This document shows positions 35,320 through 43,552 of a stretch of 64,000 nucleotides of DNA, one piece after another. The notes under the pieces are model-generated. The model did no database searches, had not been told where the DNA came from, and saw only the letters and a list, made by a program, of their open reading frames with translations. The stretch's first letter is position 1; every line of letters begins with the position of its first letter. The stretch is from contig CAXBOS010000011.1 in assembly GCA_963977415.1 (NCBI GenBank), forward strand, positions 62,001-126,000, read 5' to 3'. The stretch comes from Croceimicrobium sp963977415 (lineage in GTDB: Bacteria; Bacteroidota; Bacteroidia; Flavobacteriales; Schleiferiaceae). A program made the position numbers and the translations under genes.

Positions 35320-36594
35320 TTACCAGTTAAACAAAGGTCGGTCGCTCATCATGGCGTTTACCTCTTCTCTAACGCTGTTTAAGTTCTCTTCATTTTCGAA
35401 ATCGCTAATTACGCGATCGATAAACTCTGCAATTTTTTCCATGTCTGCCTCTACACAACCACGAGTGGTTATAGCCGGTGTTCCCAAGCGAATTCCACTG
35501 GTAACGAAAGGCGATTTATCGTCGAAAGGAACCATGTTTTTATTGGCGGTAATATCGGCTTCTACTAAGGCATGCTCCGCTTGTTTACCGTTGATGTTCT
35601 TGTTTCTCAAGTCAATCAGCATACTGTGATTATCGGTACCACCCGAAATAATATTGAAGCCTCTTGCTACAAGCGCATCTGCCAAAGCGCTGGCATTTTT
35701 CTTAACCTGTAAGGTATAATGCATAAATTCATCCTGCAAGGCCTCGCCGAAAGCTACCGCCTTAGCGGCAATAACGTGCTCCAAAGGACCACCTTGCGTT
35801 CCAGGGAATACAGCAGCATTTAAAAGTTGGCTCATCATCTTGGTCACTCCTTTGGGGGTTTTCTCTCCGAAAGGATTTTCGAAGTCTTTACCCATCATAA
35901 TAATTCCGCCACGTGGTCCGCGAAGGGTTTTGTGCGTAGTAGAAGTAACAATATGGCAATGAGGAAGCGGGTCATTTAATAGGCCCTTGGCAATTAATCC
36001 CGCTGGATGCGAAATATCGCCTAAAAGCAAAGCGCCTACTGAATCAGCAATCTCGCGAAAGCGCTTGTAATCTAAATCGCGGCTATAGGCAGAAAAACCA
36101 CAAATGAGTAAATTAGGCTTCTCGCGCTCAGCAATTTCCGCAATCTTATCGTAGTTTAACCTGCCTGTTTCTTGCTCTACGCCGTAAAAACAAGTTTTAA
36201 AGGTTTTACCGCTAAAGTTTACGGGGGAACCGTGAGTAAGGTGACCACCATGTGAAAGGTCGAAACCCATAATTTTGTCGCCTGGTTTTAAACAAGCTAA
36301 AAATACCGCAGCATTAGCTTGCGAACCCGAGTGTGGTTGGACGTTGGCATATTCGGCACCGAAAAGTGCTTTCGCACGATCAATAGCAATCGTTTCTACT
36401 TGATCCACAATTTCACAACCGCCATAATATCTTTTGCCGGGAAATCCTTCCGCATATTTATTGGTAAGTACCGAACCCATCGCCTTCATAACATCCTCAC
36501 TAACAAAGTTTTCGGAAGCGATTAATTCAATTCCTTCGGTTTGTCTTTCGCGTTCCTGCTCTATTAAATCAAAAATAGTTTCGTCTTTATACAT
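35320..36594 (-). CDS. glyA: serine hydroxymethyltransferase
   Basis: GlyA interconverts serine and glycine with tetrahydrofolate, supplying one-carbon units. The 424-aa PLP enzyme has ELIASENFVS at the N-terminus, the PLP lysine in TSTTHKTLRGPRGG, DISHPAGLIA (Asp and His near PLP) and the GGTDNHSMLIDL substrate region. The ATG at 36594 (MYKDETIFDL) is chosen; an upstream in-frame extension of 23 residues would overlap the divergent fumarylacetoacetase start. Promoter is the TACTTTTG on the minus strand at 36635-36642. Confidence 0.97.
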   Translation of the reverse strand: MYKDETIFDLIEQERERQTEGIELIASENFVSEDVMKAMGSVLTNKYAEGFPGKRYYGGCEIVDQVETIAIDRAKALFGAEYANVQPHSGSQANAAVFLACLKPGDKIMGFDLSHGGHLTHGSPVNFSGKTFKTCFYGVEQETGRLNYDKIAEIAEREKPNLLICGFSAYSRDLDYKRFREIADSVGALLLGDISHPAGLIAKGLLNDPLPHCHIVTSTTHKTLRGPRGGIIMMGKDFENPFGEKTPKGVTKMMSQLLNAAVFPGTQGGPLEHVIAAKAVAFGEALQDEFMHYTLQVKKNASALADALVARGFNIISGGTDNHSMLIDLRNKNINGKQAEHALVEADITANKNMVPFDDKSPFVTSGIRLGTPAITTRGCVEADMEKIAEFIDRVISDFENEENLNSVREEVNAMMSDRPLFNW

Positions 36595-36634
36595 ATTGAG
36601 TTTTTCTAAGGGACTTAAACTTATTAATATTGCC

Positions 36635-36642
36635 CAAAAGTA
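36635..36642 (-). promoter_or_regulatory. -7 element for glyA
   Basis: Minus-strand TACTTTTG matches TAnnTTTG, 40 bp before the glyA ATG, and partly overlaps the upstream leader of the divergent fah gene. Confidence 0.55.
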
Positions 36643-36650
36643 AATAGAAA

Positions 36651-37925
36651 ATGCTGACAGCAAACGACCCTAACCGTAAGTCTTGGTTAGATATACCAGA
36701 AAATAGCGATTTCCCCATTCACAACTTGCCTTTTGGGGTGTTTATGGCGAAAGATGATCACATTAGTATTGGAACGCGCATTGGCGATTATGCCATCGAT
36801 TTAGGAGCCTTGCATCAACTTGGTTATTTTGAAGGCATCATCCTTCCGGAAGATGTGTTTTTACAAGACACTCTTAACGATTTCATAACCTTAGGAAAGC
36901 CCACTTGCCGCCAAGTGCGCAATAGAATTGCCGAAATTTTTGATGTCAACAACCCTACATTGCAAGGAAATGTGGAGCAAAGAGATATTATACTCTTCGC
37001 AGTAGAAGAAGTGCAAATGCTCATGCCCGTTTTTATTCAAGATTATACTGATTTTTATAGCAGCCGCGAGCATGCCTTTAATGTAGGAACCATGTTCCGT
37101 GGTGCTGATAACGCCCTTATGCCGAACTGGTTGCACCTACCTGTTGGCTATCATGGTAGAAGTTCTTCAATTATTGTTTCCGGTGAGAATATTCGTCGCC
37201 CGATGGGCCAGAGTAAGCCCGCTGATGCAGATGCGCCGGTATTCGGTCCGAGTAAATTATTAGACTTTGAGTTAGAAATGGCCTTCATTACCACCGATGG
37301 CAAAGCCTTAGGTGATCGTATCACAACTGAAGAAGCCGAAGATTATCTTTTTGGAATGGTGGTATTTAACGACTGGAGTGCGCGCGACTTACAAGCTTGG
37401 GAATATGTACCCTTAGGACCATTTTTAGGAAAAAACTTTGCCTCGTCAATGTCGGCTTGGGTGGTAACTTTCGATGCCTTAGAACCTTATAGAGTAGAAA
37501 AACCAAAGCAGGATCCTGAGCCACTACCCTACTTACAGTGCGCCAATAATACTTCCTACGATATTAAGCTCGAGGTTTACATTCAACCCGAAGGCGGTGA
37601 AGAAAGCCTAGTGTGCGAAAGCAACCACAAATATTTATATTGGACTATGGTGCAACAATTAGCGCATCATACGGTAAACGGCTGTAATATTAATGCCGGC
37701 GATTTAATGGCCAGTGGTACTATTTCTGGCCCCACACCTAAAAATTATGGCTCTATGTTGGAGCTAAGCTGGCGTGGTGCGAAAAGTATAACTCTTAGCG
37801 ATGGCAGCGAGCGCAAATTTATTCAGGATGGCGATACCGTAATTATGCGTGCTTTCTGTGATAACGGCGGACAAAGAATGGGCTTCGGTGAAGTGCGCTC
37901 GAAAGTGCTTCCCGCTAAAGAATAA
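36651..37925 (+). CDS. fah: fumarylacetoacetase
   Basis: Fumarylacetoacetate hydrolase makes fumarate and acetoacetate, the last step of tyrosine catabolism. The 424-aa protein has the N-terminal SH3-like domain (to about 120) and catalytic domain with metal and active-site features: DFYSSREHAFNVGTMFR, GYHGRSSSI, DFELEMAFI, VVFNDWSARDLQAWEYVPLGPFLGKNF and ASGTISGP. It is divergent from glyA with 56 bp between starts, so the promoters overlap. Homogentisate dioxygenase is not in the window. Confidence 0.96.
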   Translation: MLTANDPNRKSWLDIPENSDFPIHNLPFGVFMAKDDHISIGTRIGDYAIDLGALHQLGYFEGIILPEDVFLQDTLNDFITLGKPTCRQVRNRIAEIFDVNNPTLQGNVEQRDIILFAVEEVQMLMPVFIQDYTDFYSSREHAFNVGTMFRGADNALMPNWLHLPVGYHGRSSSIIVSGENIRRPMGQSKPADADAPVFGPSKLLDFELEMAFITTDGKALGDRITTEEAEDYLFGMVVFNDWSARDLQAWEYVPLGPFLGKNFASSMSAWVVTFDALEPYRVEKPKQDPEPLPYLQCANNTSYDIKLEVYIQPEGGEESLVCESNHKYLYWTMVQQLAHHTVNGCNINAGDLMASGTISGPTPKNYGSMLELSWRGAKSITLSDGSERKFIQDGDTVIMRAFCDNGGQRMGFGEVRSKVLPAKE

Positions 37926-37946
37926 AAAGACGAATTATAAAAAGGA

Positions 37947-37976
37947 AAGGCCTCGCAATTGCGGGGCTTTTTTTGT
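37947..37976 (+). terminator. intrinsic terminator of fah
   Basis: AAGGCCTCGC pairs with GCGGGGCTTT around an AATT loop (37947-37970, with wobble pairs) and is followed by seven T. Confidence 0.85.
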
Positions 37977-38016
37977 TCTTAAATGGTCCTTATTTCGCTC
38001 TCGGGCAGATGGGAAA

Positions 38017-39066
38017 TTACAGACTCTTCTTTTTCAAATCTGCAACCGCTACTCTCGCCAAATCCCCTTTCGGTCCAGACAGCCAAATGTAGTTTTCTGC
38101 TAAGCTGCCACTATAATATGTAAAGGGAAAGCTTTGCCAGCTGCGACCAGCATCTTCGGTAAAGTAGGCTCCAAATCGACTATGCGCTAGCCATTGTTTC
38201 TCATCAATAGCAATGATATTGGAGATGTATTTTCCTGCAAGGGAGATGCGTGACTCCTGTGAGACCTTCCAACTGTAGCCACCATTTTCACTAATACTAA
38301 TACATTCATCGGACAGGGAATCGCCTTTGTAATCACCACCAGCAACTAAAATGCGCTTCTCATCTATAAAGGAAAAAGAAAATATGCCTTTAGAATCTGT
38401 GCCCTGATCGATTGGTGTAAAAGCCCGGTGCCAAGACTTACCATAATCTTGAGTTAAGAATATTGTTGATTCCTTACCTCCTAAACCAATGATTGCTTGG
38501 CCCTTTCCATAGGTTTTTAAAGACGTACCCGATGCGGCAAAGCCTCCTTGGTTAAGATGTGAAGGAGGAATTAAAGCTGGATCAATCGCTGTCCAAGTCT
38601 TGCCACCGTCCTTCGTTTCAATAATCGGAAGAGCTTGTCCGATGGCATCGCTAAAAGCTAAACCCCTTTGATCATCCCAAAAATCGAGGGCATCGAAAAA
38701 TATACCTTCCGCTTCGTTGCGGTAGACTTCCTGCCATGATTCTCCCCCATCTTCCGTAAGGAGCATAACCGCAGGCAAACCAGCAGAAAGAATGATGGCC
38801 TTGGAGGCGCTGAAAGCATGAATGTCGCGAAAATCTGATTCGTTAAAGCCAGCAGGACTACAATTAAAAACCTGATTGCTAGCCGCTTCCACACGATAAA
38901 CTTGTCCCTCTGCTCCACTGAACCAACAAATGTCGTCGGATACAGCTGAAATTCCACGAAAGCCTGCTTCAGTGCTGATATCAAATTTTTGAATATGGCT
39001 GGCCTCTTGGGCATCTGCGCAGGCGAAAAGAACCAAAAAGGAAAAAAAGTAAAGAAGCTTATTCAT
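38017..39066 (-). CDS. YCF48/BNR-repeat beta-propeller lipoprotein
   Basis: The 349-aa lipoprotein (lipobox LVLFAC) contains repeated Asp-box (BNR) motifs such as TEDGGESWQEV, TKDGGKTWTAI, TQDYGKSWHRA, SENGGYSWKVS and TEDAGRSWQSF, which mark the blades of a beta-propeller. This is the YCF48/HCF136-like class, often called oxidoreductase or glycosyl hydrolase in databases without catalytic evidence. The sialidase RIP and catalytic residues are not evident, so I make no enzyme claim. It is periplasmic or outer-membrane attached. A divergent Tat-type pirin follows, 82 bp away. Confidence 0.85.
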   Translation of the reverse strand: MNKLLYFFSFLVLFACADAQEASHIQKFDISTEAGFRGISAVSDDICWFSGAEGQVYRVEAASNQVFNCSPAGFNESDFRDIHAFSASKAIILSAGLPAVMLLTEDGGESWQEVYRNEAEGIFFDALDFWDDQRGLAFSDAIGQALPIIETKDGGKTWTAIDPALIPPSHLNQGGFAASGTSLKTYGKGQAIIGLGGKESTIFLTQDYGKSWHRAFTPIDQGTDSKGIFSFSFIDEKRILVAGGDYKGDSLSDECISISENGGYSWKVSQESRISLAGKYISNIIAIDEKQWLAHSRFGAYFTEDAGRSWQSFPFTYYSGSLAENYIWLSGPKGDLARVAVADLKKKSL

Positions 39067-39097
39067 TTCAAAATTTTGTGGGCTCTAACCTAGATAA

Positions 39098-39129
39098 TTT
39101 GTGGGAATAAAAAAATTGTATTAATTTCG
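39098..39129 (+). promoter_or_regulatory. Promoter of the Tat-type pirin gene
   Basis: TTTG (39098-39101), then 20 bp, then TAATTTCG (39122-39129), a near match to the -33 TTTG and -7 TAnnTTTG pair, 19 bp before the ATG. This is the best -33/-7 pair I found. Confidence 0.5.
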
Positions 39130-39148
39130 ATGTTCAAACATTGATAAT

Positions 39149-40021
39149 ATGAAACGAAGCGACTTTTTTAAAACCAGTGCTTTAGGTTTAGCAGGCCTAA
39201 GTTTATTAAAGGCTGATGCAGCAGAAAAAGCCGAAACTTTCAAAACGAATATTGACCAAGTAGGCTTTAATCACCTACCCAATCCCAAAAACAAAATAAT
39301 GAATAATTCAATTTTAATTAAAGCGGATAGCCGCGGCCACGCCGATCACGGTTGGTTAAAAGCCAATCACAGCTTCAGCTTTGCCAATTATTACAATCCC
39401 GAAAGAATGCATTTCGGGGTGCTGCGCGTTTTAAACGACGATTTTATAGCTCCAGGCAGAGGCTTCGGCACCCATCCCCATGAAAACATGGAAATTATTA
39501 CGATTCCCTTGGAAGGTGATCTTGAACATAAGGATAGTATGGGTCACGCCGAGGTAATCAAAATGGGCGATGTACAAGTGATGAGCGCCGGTACTGGTGT
39601 TTACCACAGTGAGTATAATGCGAATAAAGATAAGCCAGTTAAGCTTTTTCAAATTTGGCTCTTTCCCAATAAGAAGAACGTAGAGCCACGTTACGATCAA
39701 ATTACCTTGGACGTAAAGAAAATGGACAATAATCTGATGCAGATCCTATCTCCCTTTAAGGATGATGAAGGTGTTTGGATTCACCAGAATGCCTGGTTCC
39801 ACATGGGTAGATTTGATGCGGGCAAAAGCTTTAAGCATGCGCTAAATGCGCCCCAAAATAATGGTTTATACGCCATGGTAGTAGATGGCAAATACCGCGT
39901 GAATGGCGAAGAACTAAGTCAGCGTGATGCCTTGGGCATTTGGGAAACTGCAGAAGTAGACTTTGAAGTGATTGAGGAAGGTCGAATCCTTCTAATGGAA
40001 GTTCCGATGCAATTATCCTAA
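39149..40021 (+). CDS. pirin family protein with Tat-like N-terminal signal
   Basis: The 290-aa protein has the YhhW-type pirin body beginning near residue 51 (MNNSILIKADSRGHADHGWL), with metal ligands HPHEN and VYHSEYN. It is preceded by about 50 residues that start MKRSDFFKTSALGLAGLSLL, close to a twin-arginine signal (KR in place of RR, then a hydrophobic stretch). Most pirins are cytosolic; here export of a folded cupin is suggested. An internal ATG at 39299 would give a normal cytosolic pirin, so two products or a wrong start cannot be excluded. The terminator follows at 40045. Confidence 0.85.
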   Translation: MKRSDFFKTSALGLAGLSLLKADAAEKAETFKTNIDQVGFNHLPNPKNKIMNNSILIKADSRGHADHGWLKANHSFSFANYYNPERMHFGVLRVLNDDFIAPGRGFGTHPHENMEIITIPLEGDLEHKDSMGHAEVIKMGDVQVMSAGTGVYHSEYNANKDKPVKLFQIWLFPNKKNVEPRYDQITLDVKKMDNNLMQILSPFKDDEGVWIHQNAWFHMGRFDAGKSFKHALNAPQNNGLYAMVVDGKYRVNGEELSQRDALGIWETAEVDFEVIEEGRILLMEVPMQLS

Positions 40022-40044
40022 AATATAATTTTTCAAAATTTTCT

Positions 40045-40073
40045 AGGCCCAGATTTTTCTGGGCCTTATTTTT
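40045..40073 (+). terminator. intrinsic terminator of the Tat-type pirin gene
   Basis: AGGCCCAG (40045-40052) pairs with CTGGGCCT (40059-40066), loop ATTTTT, followed by TATTTTT. Confidence 0.82.
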
Positions 40074-40078
40074 AAGCC

Positions 40079-40657
40079 ATGTTAGATGCCAATTACTGGG
40101 AAGAACGATACCAAACCGGACAAACAGGCTGGGATATCGGTCAAGCCTCCCCCGCCTTAGTCGCTTATTTCGAAAAACTAGTCCATAAAGATATCCATAT
40201 CCTGATTCCAGGTGCGGGCAAGGCCCACGATTTAGCCTGGTTGCACCAACAGGGCTTTCGTAATAGTGTAGTTATTGATATCAGTCCAACTGCCTTAAAA
40301 CAAGCCTCAAATCTTTATCCCGGTATCCCTGCTACTCACTTTATCGAGGGTGATTTTTTTAGTCATACAGGCAGCTACGACTTAATTGTAGAGCAAACCT
40401 TTTTCTGTGCCTTATCGCCTGAATTACGGCCTCAATACGTCCAAAAAATGCACGAGCTTTTAAATCCGGGCGGCCGCTTAATGGGTTTACTTTTCGATTT
40501 TCCGCTCGGCGCAGATGGACCACCCTTTGGCGGATCGGCTGCCGAATATCAAGCCTATTTTAGTCCTCTTTTTAAGATTGAGCACTTAGAAAGAGCTTAT
40601 AATTCCATTAAACCACGAATGGGAAGGGAGTTATTTTTTGAGTTGTTGAAGTACTAA
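40079..40657 (+). CDS. TPMT-family SAM-dependent methyltransferase
   Basis: The 192-aa class I methyltransferase has the N-terminal WEERYQTGQTGWDIGQASPAL motif of thiopurine methyltransferases, LIPGAGKAHDLAWLH for SAM binding, VIDISPTAL and an acidic EGDFF. The C-terminal FDFPLGADGPPFGG loop and EYQAYFSPLF fit this family. The native substrate is unknown; in bacteria it can be a selenium/tellurium or thiol compound. It follows a pirin terminator by 6 bp and appears to start its own unit. A weak hairpin lies downstream. Confidence 0.88.
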   Translation: MLDANYWEERYQTGQTGWDIGQASPALVAYFEKLVHKDIHILIPGAGKAHDLAWLHQQGFRNSVVIDISPTALKQASNLYPGIPATHFIEGDFFSHTGSYDLIVEQTFFCALSPELRPQYVQKMHELLNPGGRLMGLLFDFPLGADGPPFGGSAAEYQAYFSPLFKIEHLERAYNSIKPRMGRELFFELLKY

Positions 40658-40686
40658 ACCTTTCGTTGAGTTTCTTCTAGAACCTT

Positions 40687-40714
40687 AGTTAACAAAAGGC
40701 TAGCTTTTTTAACT
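40687..40714 (+). terminator. weak A/T-rich hairpin downstream of the TPMT gene
   Basis: AGTTAACAAAAGGC and GCTTTTTTAACT form an imperfect stem with the T run inside the stem. It could terminate the methyltransferase mRNA, but it is a poorer candidate than others in the window. Confidence 0.35.
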
Positions 40715-40778
40715 CTTAGCTTTAGCGATGTTCAGATTGGGCTATTTCATAGTTAAGCTTTGAGCTGTCGTTTGATAA

Positions 40779-40823
40779 AGCTGAAGGTCATTATTACACA
40801 TTAAATCAAGGCATTCTTCAGCT
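40779..40823. other. 8-bp inverted repeat in the 295-bp intergenic region
   Basis: AGCTGAAG (40779-40786) and CTTCAGCT (40816-40823) are separated by 29 bp; AAGCTGAA recurs shortly after (about 40832). The region 40658-40952 otherwise holds no recognisable gene. Confidence 0.35.
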
Positions 40824-40952
40824 CCTAAAAAACATAAGCTGAAACCCAATAAAATTTGTAGCCACTAAATACTTGGTCAACGAACTTTGTAAATGGAAAT
40901 ATTCTTATCTTTATCCTTGTCAACCAATTTATTAAAGAAAATTTTAAAGAAA

Positions 40953-41213
40953 ATGGGGTACTACAAAACGATTGATGGTAAAAAGTATGATGGAGAAATC
41001 ATCGAACTAGCTGAAAAACTGACATCTGGAGCTGGAGATGGTCGCTTATCTGTAGATGATGCCAAACAGCTACTTGAAGCAGTAAAAGATGGTGACTCTT
41101 ACACCGACACGGAAAAAGATACAATTTCTTACGTGCGTGATAATTTCAAATGGACTGATGCTGCAGATTCTTGGTTTAGAACCGAAATTAGAAAGTGGGC
41201 AGCCACGAAATAG
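40953..41213 (+). CDS. small conserved protein, EF-hand-like
   Basis: The 86-aa protein starts at the ATG at 40953 (MGYYKTIDGKKYDGEIIEL); a frame start 60 bp upstream is less likely. It is highly acidic/lysine-rich and helical. GAGDGRLSVDDAKQLLEAV resembles the second half of an EF-hand loop but lacks the first ligands. The end KWTDAADSWFRTEIRKWAATK resembles a family of small hypothetical proteins I recall from several phyla. Function unknown. A terminator follows, and a convergent DUF937-like gene is next. Confidence 0.82.
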   Translation: MGYYKTIDGKKYDGEIIELAEKLTSGAGDGRLSVDDAKQLLEAVKDGDSYTDTEKDTISYVRDNFKWTDAADSWFRTEIRKWAATK

Positions 41214-41226
41214 ATTTATTTAAATA

Positions 41227-41263
41227 CAAAAAGCCATGTTATAGTTATATGACATGGCTTTTT
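41227..41263. terminator. bidirectional terminator between small protein and DUF937-like gene
   Basis: AAAAAGCCATGT (41227-41238) pairs with ACATGGCTTTTT (41251-41262) with a 12-nt loop; A/T flanks allow termination both ways. Confidence 0.9.
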
Positions 41264-41277
41264 TATGTTTAAAATTT

Positions 41278-41742
41278 CTATCCGAACAACTTACCAAACT
41301 TATTACTAATGCTATCGCCAAGTGCAGATTTCATGCTATCGGCTAAACCATTTTCACCACCAGAAATAAGTTCTGTTAAACTAGATATATCAAAGCCATT
41401 GCTAGGTTTTTTAGCCGCTATTTTATCGAGAACAAAGGGAACTACGTAATTACTTAAGGAGGTCGCCATTGTAGAACTTAAACCTAATTTACTCATTAGG
41501 GAACTAACAAGATTACCAACCATATTGCTCACAATTGGATTAGAATTAATACTCGCTTCACCATTAAGTAACTGTAAAATATCGCCTACATTCCCAGAAG
41601 CCAAGTGCTTTGAAAGAGTGTCTTTAAGGCTATGCTCGGATACTTCCGCAACTCTCACACTCTGAGAGGAATCAAGATTAAATTTACTTCCAAATTCTTC
41701 CATCAACTCCCCTTTTACCGAGGAAAATATTGCATCTATCAT
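41278..41742 (-). CDS. DUF937-like small protein
   Basis: The 154-aa protein is helical, rich in serine, alanine, leucine and glycine. It carries segments such as KHLASGNVGDILQLLNG, NPIVSNMVGNLVSSLMSKLG and a C-terminal LADSMKSALGDSISNKFGKLFG. This matches the compositional pattern of DUF937 proteins, whose role is not established. No signal peptide is apparent. It is convergent with the previous small gene and shares its terminator. Its promoter region (41743-41989) shows no clear -7 box. Confidence 0.75.
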   Translation of the reverse strand: MIDAIFSSVKGELMEEFGSKFNLDSSQSVRVAEVSEHSLKDTLSKHLASGNVGDILQLLNGEASINSNPIVSNMVGNLVSSLMSKLGLSSTMATSLSNYVVPFVLDKIAAKKPSNGFDISSLTELISGGENGLADSMKSALGDSISNKFGKLFG

Positions 41743-41989
41743 GACTCTTCTATTTTATTAGTGATTTTTCTTTAACAAATAAGGTAAACATATTGGATAG
41801 TACTGTAATTAGCTTCACTCAAATTATTTACATTTTACGTGAAATGTGTTTTTCTATTTGAGCCTCACAATATAAACCATCGCTAGCAATTATATGCAAT
41901 CTAAATTTTCCATAATACTTTAGTCAACTCAATCTTAAAATTCGACTCATCTGAAACCAAGCACTCGCAGCCACTTTTCCATTCTTAAA
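41743..41989. other. 247-bp intergenic region, nothing recognised
   Basis: Divergent spacer between the DUF937-like and CDF genes. I see only A/T-rich sequence with a TACTTTAG that is a poor -7 match. Confidence 0.35.
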
Positions 41990-42760
41990 ATGGACTGTCC
42001 TTCTGAAGAAAACCTCATTCGCTTAAAGCTAGATGCGCCCGAAATTCACTATTTGGACTTTGATTTAAGCAAGCGGGAATTAATAGTCTACCATCATAAT
42101 TCCACCCAAGAGATAGAAAGCACTCTAGATTCCTTGTCCTTAGGAAGCCGCCTTTTGAAGAGCGAAAGTTTTAGGGGTGAATTACCTAACCCAGTAAAGG
42201 ATGAAAAAGAGCAAAAACAACTCTTACTAATCGTCTTGGCCATAAACTTTACTTTTTTCCTTCTTGAAATCGTTACGGGATTCATTTCCCAGTCGATGGG
42301 ACTAATCGCCGACAGCCTCGATATGTTAGCAGACGCCCTAGTTTACGGGATCAGTATTGCCGCCATTGGTACGGCTACTAGTAGAAAAAAATCGGTCGCT
42401 AAAATCGCGGGCTATCTACAAATTTTCTTGGCTCTTTTGGGTTTTTCAGAAGTACTCCGTCGCTTTTTGGGCCTAGAATATCTGCCCAATTTCCAAACCA
42501 TGATGATAGTTTCTAGTCTGGCTTTAGCGGCCAATACCATCAGTTTATTGCTGCTACAAAAATCGAAGGGAAAAGAAGAAGCTCACATGCAGGCCAGTCT
42601 CATTTTTACTTCCAACGACATTATCATAAACCTAGGAGTTATAATTGCGGGAGCCTTGGTGCATTTTCTCCAATCGCCCCTACCCGATTTATTAATTGGT
42701 TGCATCGTATTCTTCCTTGTAATTAGGGGAGCCCGATCGATTTTAAGCCTTGCCAAATAA
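41990..42760 (+). CDS. cation diffusion facilitator-type metal transporter with HMA-like N-terminus
   Basis: The 256-aa protein has an N-terminal ferredoxin-like segment (1-65) that begins MDCPSEENLIRLKL, like the metal-binding loop of HMA domains but with a single cysteine. Five or six transmembrane helices (about 75-250) follow and include the CDF-type SQSMGLIADSLDMLADALVYG. A second site region is FTSNDIIINLGVIIAG. The short C-terminus lacks the usual cytoplasmic domain. It probably exports a divalent or soft metal ion across the inner membrane; the metal is not known. kdsB starts 42 bp downstream. Confidence 0.85.
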   Translation: MDCPSEENLIRLKLDAPEIHYLDFDLSKRELIVYHHNSTQEIESTLDSLSLGSRLLKSESFRGELPNPVKDEKEQKQLLLIVLAINFTFFLLEIVTGFISQSMGLIADSLDMLADALVYGISIAAIGTATSRKKSVAKIAGYLQIFLALLGFSEVLRRFLGLEYLPNFQTMMIVSSLALAANTISLLLLQKSKGKEEAHMQASLIFTSNDIIINLGVIIAGALVHFLQSPLPDLLIGCIVFFLVIRGARSILSLAK

Positions 42761-42802
42761 GCTTTTCCCTTATCTTGCAGCTTCAGAAAAATTGCATTCC
42801 CT

Positions 42803-43552
42803 TTGAAGACATTAGGTATTATTCCAGCGCGCTACCAAAGTTCTCGCCTACCCGCTAAGCCCCTCGCTATCATTGCCGATAAGCCCATGATTCAGCATGT
42901 ATACGAGAGAGCTTTATCTGCTTTCGACTATCTAGTAGTAGCTACCGACGATCAAAGAATTTATAATGCCGTTCTCGCTTTCGGCGGAAAGGTAGTTATG
43001 ACGAGTACGGAACATAGCACGGGCACAAATCGTTGCTTAGAAGCATACGAAATAGTGCAAAAGGAATTGGGCGATTTTGAGGTAATCGTTAACGTTCAGG
43101 GAGATGAGCCGATGATCAAAGCTTCGGAATTAGAAAGTTTGATCGCGCTCTTTACTCGCCCAGAAACGGAAATTGGCACTTTGGTAAAAGCAATTGAAAC
43201 CGAAAAGGAATTAAGCAACACCAGCGGTTGTTTCGTAACTATCACTAAACAAAGCAAAGCCCTTTATTTTTCGCGTGCCCTTATTCCAGTTTTACGGGGT
43301 ATACCACGCAGCGAGTGGTTAGGAAAACATACCTTTTACAAACATATCGGACTCTATGCCTATCGGCCGGCAAGCCTAAAAAGTTTTGCCCTAATGGAGA
43401 TGAGTAGCTTGGAGATTGCCGAATCTTTAGAACAAAATCGTTGGTTAGAAAACGGAGGCAGCATTCACGTTGGCTTTGCTTTAGAGGAAAGCCTTTCGGT
43501 AGATACGCCCGAAGATTTAGCGGAAGTGAAGGCTATAATGGAAAAATCTTAA
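42803..43552 (+). CDS. kdsB: 3-deoxy-manno-octulosonate cytidylyltransferase
   Basis: KdsB activates Kdo with CTP for lipid A-core synthesis. The 249-aa protein has the N-terminal nucleotidyltransferase motif TLGIIPARYQSSRLPAKPLA, DEPMI after VNVQG, and KHIGLYAYR. No in-frame ATG precedes the motif, so the start is the TTG at 42803, which gives MKTLGIIPARY, the normal family N-terminus. It overlaps the next gene by 1 bp (TAATG), so they are co-translated. The outer membrane therefore contains Kdo-linked lipid A. Confidence 0.96.
   Translation: MKTLGIIPARYQSSRLPAKPLAIIADKPMIQHVYERALSAFDYLVVATDDQRIYNAVLAFGGKVVMTSTEHSTGTNRCLEAYEIVQKELGDFEVIVNVQGDEPMIKASELESLIALFTRPETEIGTLVKAIETEKELSNTSGCFVTITKQSKALYFSRALIPVLRGIPRSEWLGKHTFYKHIGLYAYRPASLKSFALMEMSSLEIAESLEQNRWLENGGSIHVGFALEESLSVDTPEDLAEVKAIMEKS

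Noticed and set aside
38658..39014. 118-codon frame overlapping the YCF48-like lipoprotein
   Set aside because: It is a shifted frame of the BNR-repeat gene, with a random composition and no homologous pattern.
40658..40952. tRNA or riboswitch in the 295-bp spacer
   Set aside because: No cloverleaf arms, conserved T-loop or known riboswitch core could be found by eye; only short inverted repeats.
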